This document shows, piece by piece, positions 61,416-64,000 of a stretch of DNA of 64,000 bases. Under the pieces are notes generated by a model. The model was not told the origin of the DNA and searched no databases. It worked only from the letters and a program-made list of their open reading frames with translations. Position 1 is the stretch's first letter. Each line of letters begins with the position of its first letter. A program made the translations under genes and the position numbers. Source of the DNA: Variovorax paradoxus EPS (GTDB lineage: Bacteria > Pseudomonadota > Gammaproteobacteria > Burkholderiales > Burkholderiaceae_C); assembly GCF_000184745.1 (NCBI RefSeq), contig NC_014931.1:5394001-5458000 (forward strand), read 5' to 3'.

Positions 61416-61595
61416 CCGCGAATGTCCCCCGCTTCGCTCCTCCTTTATTTCGCTGCGCAAGGCACCCCATCGGCGTGCTCGCTTTCAGAGCAGTCGTTGA
61501 TCAGCGAAACACCCGCAGCGTGCCCAAGTGCGCAGGGCATCGGGTGCTCCACGCAGCGAAATAAAGGAGGAGCCGAAGGCGGGGGACATTCGCGG
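61416..61595. repeat. Large imperfect inverted repeat (MITE/REP-like)
   Basis: The left arm 61416-61457 is matched, inverted, by 61552-61595 with only a couple of small insertions (the CGCTTCGCTCC part reads CGCCTTCGGCTCC in the other arm). Similarity extends outwards to GGGTAC near 61405 and inwards through GCACCC/GGGTGC segments, so the whole 180 bp could fold into one long hairpin. It lies between convergent amidase and YitT-like genes. I see no gene in 61372-61633. It may be a dispersed genome repeat. Confidence 0.75.
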
Positions 61596-61633
61596 AGGGG
61601 AGTACCCGGTGGCCTGCGCACGCTCCCCCGAAC

Positions 61634-62260
61634 TCAAGTCGCCGCGTAGCGCCCCGGCTTGTGGTTGATCCACAAGAAGAGCCCCATCACGACCGCAGCC
61701 AGCACCGACCATCCCACGCGCTGCGGCGGAATCACGAAGAGAGCGAGCAGCACCACCGTGCAGTCGATGCCGATCTGCACCTTGCCGGCCGGCCAGCCGC
61801 GCTTTTCCTGCAGGTACAGCGTGAGCACCGTCGCGCCGCCGAGGCTGGCGCGATGGCGTGCGAGGAACAGGCAGCCCGTGCCCAGCAGCAGGCCGCCGAG
61901 CACCGCGGCAAACGCCGGGTGCAGCGAATCGATCGACAGATAGCGCGGCGCCCAGTCGGTCATCACCGAGAGCAGCACGATCGCCGAGAAGGTCTTGAGG
62001 GTGAAGGCGCGGCCCATGTGGCGCCAGGCGAACCAGTAGAACGGCAGGTTCACCAGGAAGAACAGCTTGCCGAAGCTCACACCGGTGGCGTAGTGCAGCA
62101 AGAAGGCGACGCCCGCGGTGCCGCCCGTGAGCAGGCCCGCCTGGCCGAACAGCATCATCGCGATCGCGACGAACAAGGTGCCCGAAAAGATCGCTTGCGC
62201 GTCATCGAAACGGGAATGGCGCAGCAGATCCGGCAAGTTGGTGGGTTGTGGCGCGTCCAT
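61634..62260 (-). CDS. YitT-family membrane protein
   Basis: This 208-residue protein has about five membrane helices (for example AIFSGTLFVAIAMMLFGQAG and GKLFFLVNLPFYWFAWRHMG) and the glycine pattern LLTGGTAGVAFLLHYATG followed by GGLLLGTGCLFLARHRASLG that marks the YitT/DUF161 family. Function is not established. The short hydrophilic N-terminus and lack of the long C-terminal domain of Bacillus YitT are typical of proteobacterial members. Confidence 0.8.
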   Translation of the reverse strand: MDAPQPTNLPDLLRHSRFDDAQAIFSGTLFVAIAMMLFGQAGLLTGGTAGVAFLLHYATGVSFGKLFFLVNLPFYWFAWRHMGRAFTLKTFSAIVLLSVMTDWAPRYLSIDSLHPAFAAVLGGLLLGTGCLFLARHRASLGGATVLTLYLQEKRGWPAGKVQIGIDCTVVLLALFVIPPQRVGWSVLAAVVMGLFLWINHKPGRYAAT

Positions 62261-62306
62261 GGCGGGAGCGACGCAAATCCCGCGCCACCTCCGTTTGGCT
62301 CTGGCT

Positions 62307-63194
62307 TCACACCAGATGGGTGGCCAGCATCTCGCGGGCGCGGGTCACGAACGCGGTCTCGCCCCGGCGCCCGGGCAGGAGTTGGAACGCGACCTTGGGC
62401 AAGGCGGGCAGGCCGTGAGGCGGCGCCAACCGGGTCACGCCCTCGCACACCGCCGATTCGTTCAGGCACGCGACGCCCAGCCCCGCGGCCAGCGCCGACT
62501 GCAGCCCGGCCACGCCGGACGCCACATGCGCGAGCACATACGGCACGCGCCGCCGCCGGAGCAGCGCCACGGTGAACTGGTGCAGCGAGCAGGTGTCCGG
62601 CAGCGCCAGCAGCCGCACCGGTTCGCCTCGCGTCACCCGCAGGCCGGTGGCGCCCAGCCATGCGAGCGATTCGCGGCGGATCAGGGAACCCTTCGCGGCC
62701 TGCGCTGAAGCTGATGACGACGACGCACCCGCGATGTCCATCGCCAAGCCCACATCGAAGTCGCCGTGTGCATAGGCGGCCCGCAGCGCATCGCTCTTCA
62801 GGATGCTCACGTTCAGCCGCACCTGCGGATAGCTTTCGCCCAGGCGGCCGAGCAACTGCGTGAGATCGCCGGGACGGAAGTAGTCGGTCACCGCCAATCG
62901 CAGCTCGCCCTGCAGCGTTTCGCCGTGCAGGTCGCGGAACGCCTCGTCGCTGAGCGCGAGGATGCGCCGCGCGTACGCCAAGAGCCGCGTGCCCGCCTCG
63001 GTGGGCGCGACCCCGGCCTTGCTGCGTGTGAGCAGCGACTGCCCCGCCCGCTCCTCGAGCTTGCGCATCTGCTCGCTCACGGACGACTGCGAGAGGAACA
63101 CGCGGGGTGCGGCGGCCGTGAGGCTGCCCGCGTCGATCACCGCCGCGAGGGTGCGAAGTTGTTCGAGGTCGAAGGACTGCATGGCCTTATCCAT
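62307..63194 (-). CDS. LysR-family transcriptional regulator
   Basis: This 295-residue protein has an N-terminal winged HTH (DLEQLRTLAAVIDAGSLTAA, then APRVFLSQSSVSEQMRKLE) and a periplasmic-binding-like effector domain (about 95-290). It is divergent from the tautomerase gene with a 99-bp gap holding two dyads, a classical LysR arrangement. The ATG at 63194 is used; one at 63182 is possible. The likely target is the tautomerase gene and its own promoter; the effector is unknown. Confidence 0.92.
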   Translation of the reverse strand: MDKAMQSFDLEQLRTLAAVIDAGSLTAAAPRVFLSQSSVSEQMRKLEERAGQSLLTRSKAGVAPTEAGTRLLAYARRILALSDEAFRDLHGETLQGELRLAVTDYFRPGDLTQLLGRLGESYPQVRLNVSILKSDALRAAYAHGDFDVGLAMDIAGASSSSASAQAAKGSLIRRESLAWLGATGLRVTRGEPVRLLALPDTCSLHQFTVALLRRRRVPYVLAHVASGVAGLQSALAAGLGVACLNESAVCEGVTRLAPPHGLPALPKVAFQLLPGRRGETAFVTRAREMLATHLV

Positions 63195-63204
63195 CCGTTT
63201 ATCC

Positions 63205-63249
63205 GATGGATTCCATCATATCTTCCTGCTTTTCCGATGACCATCGGAA
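63205..63249. promoter_or_regulatory. Candidate LysR operator (two dyads)
   Basis: GATGGA-T-TCCATC (63205-63217) and TTCCGAT-GACC-ATCGGAA (63232-63249) lie between the divergent LysR and tautomerase genes. LysR proteins usually bind a pair of such sites near the divergent promoters. Confidence 0.55.
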
Positions 63250-63293
63250 TCCCACAATCACCCCATCGATCATTCATTCCACAGGAGTCCACC

Positions 63294-63692
63294 ATGCCCC
63301 ACATCGTTGTCCACCTCTCCGGCGAACCCGACGCCGCCCTCACCCGCAAGACCGTCGACGCCGTCGCCGAGCTCACGCAAAGCGTGCTCGGCAAGCAACT
63401 GCCGGTGATTGCCATCACGGTGCAGTACATCGCCACCGACACCTGGTTCATCGGCGGCCAGACGCTGGCGTCGCTCGGCAAGTCGGCCTTTCACCTGGAC
63501 ATCAGCGTCACCGACGAGACCAACACCAAGGCCGAAAAGGCGCGCTACCTGCGCGAGGTGCATGCGGCCATGGCGAAGATCCGGCCGGACCTGCACGAGG
63601 TCTCGTACATCCACGTGATCGATGCGCGCGGCGCGGCCTACGGCTACGGCGGAAAGACCCAGGAGTACCGCCACCAGCAGGCCGGGGTTTGA
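63294..63692 (+). CDS. Tautomerase-family protein (4-oxalocrotonate tautomerase-like)
   Basis: This 132-residue protein begins Met-Pro (MPHIVVHLSG), so after Met removal it has the N-terminal catalytic proline of the superfamily. It continues with the beta-alpha-beta pattern RKTVDAVAELTQSVLGK and later VSYIHVIDARGAAYGYGG. It is about twice as long as the 62-residue enzyme type, suggesting a fused two-unit fold. AGGAG precedes the ATG. Substrate unknown. Confidence 0.82.
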   Translation: MPHIVVHLSGEPDAALTRKTVDAVAELTQSVLGKQLPVIAITVQYIATDTWFIGGQTLASLGKSAFHLDISVTDETNTKAEKARYLREVHAAMAKIRPDLHEVSYIHVIDARGAAYGYGGKTQEYRHQQAGV

Positions 63693-63723
63693 ACCATCCG
63701 CGGGGGCGTGGCACCATGCCGCC

Positions 63724-64000
63724 ATGCCCTCCGGAAACCCGCATGCCGCCGACAGCCTCGGCAATCCGCTCACCCTCCATGACCCCGCCAGCCTCGCACT
63801 GGTCGACGACTTCATCATGGGTTTCATCTCGACCGAGTCGCGCGCCGTCAACCTCATCGCGCTGGCCGACACCGATGCGAGCCCTATCGTGCAGGCGTAC
63901 TGCGCAACGCTGCACCTCTTTGCCGAATCGCGCGATGCCGTGGCGAATGCGAGGCCATATCTCGCGAAGGCCGGGGCCGGCGCCGCGCGCGCCACGCCGC
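63724..64000 (+). CDS. N-terminal part of an unrecognised protein (cut by window end)
   Basis: The ATG at 63724 opens a frame that runs to the window edge without a stop, giving 92 residues starting MPSGNPHAADSLGNPLTLHD. The sequence is helical with an Ala-rich later part (VQAYCATLHLFAESRDAVAN). It weakly recalls the start of TTC38-like tetratricopeptide proteins, but this is uncertain. It begins 32 nt after the tautomerase stop and may be co-transcribed with it. Confidence 0.55.
   Translation, partial: MPSGNPHAADSLGNPLTLHDPASLALVDDFIMGFISTESRAVNLIALADTDASPIVQAYCATLHLFAESRDAVANARPYLAKAGAGAARATP

Overview
The window looks like a chromosome segment of a GC-rich betaproteobacterium, most likely Comamonadaceae and plausibly Variovorax. 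The support is the housekeeping run hrcA, nadK, recN, rapZ, mutY, mutM, lolB, ispE, tRNA-Gln, prs, rplY, pth, which is familiar from Burkholderiales. The genus is inference from gene order and coding style, with no search behind it.

Positions 1-37073 form an accessory block centred on a type III secretion system (T3SS). On the minus strand, read from about 32.6 kb down to 0.86 kb, runs one tightly packed series: sctV, sctS, sctC, sctD, a 66-residue protein that may be the needle or pilus subunit, sctI, sctJ, sctK, sctL, sctN, sctO, sctT, sctU, and finally a single 19.5-kb gene for a 6,514-residue protein. sctQ and sctR diverge from sctV. The content and order resemble the Hrp2 (Ralstonia/Xanthomonas) type. 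Two LuxR-type acyl-homoserine-lactone-receptor-like regulators bracket the block (1-608, partial, and 35991-36881). An XRE-type regulator with a probable MmyB-like ligand-binding domain lies beside the second one. The block ends at a tRNA with anticodon CAU whose 3' end faces it, which suggests a genomic-island edge.

The giant gene (858-20402, minus) is the most unusual object. It encodes a low-complexity start, a coiled coil, a LysM domain and a hydrophobic segment. Four copies of a papain-fold (Tox-PL/OspI-like) module follow. Each keeps a Cys-His-Asp triad with exactly 15 residues between His and Asp. Two kinase-like modules are interleaved with them. A metabolic cassette comes next: a D-glutamate-cyclase-like (DUF4392) domain, a glutamate-racemase domain with both catalytic cysteines, and a second diverged cyclase-like domain. 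The protein ends in a long helical region with hydrophobic stretches. Its place as last cistron after sctU, with its own terminator, suggests that it is the main substrate of this T3SS. The SctU protein also lacks the usual NPTH self-cleavage motif.

Positions 37400-52935 are core genes: a tRNA, hrcA, nadK, recN, rapZ, mutY, a dynamin-like GTPase, mutM, a TPR protein, lolB, ispE, tRNA-Gln, prs, rplY, pth, a DUF4124-like secreted protein and a 2[4Fe-4S] ferredoxin.

Positions 52983-61371 are one plus-strand peptide-type ABC transporter operon: two permeases, two ATPases, two tandemly duplicated family-5 binding proteins and an amidase. A large imperfect palindrome follows. The window ends with a YitT-like membrane protein, a LysR regulator divergent from a tautomerase, and the start of an unrecognised gene.
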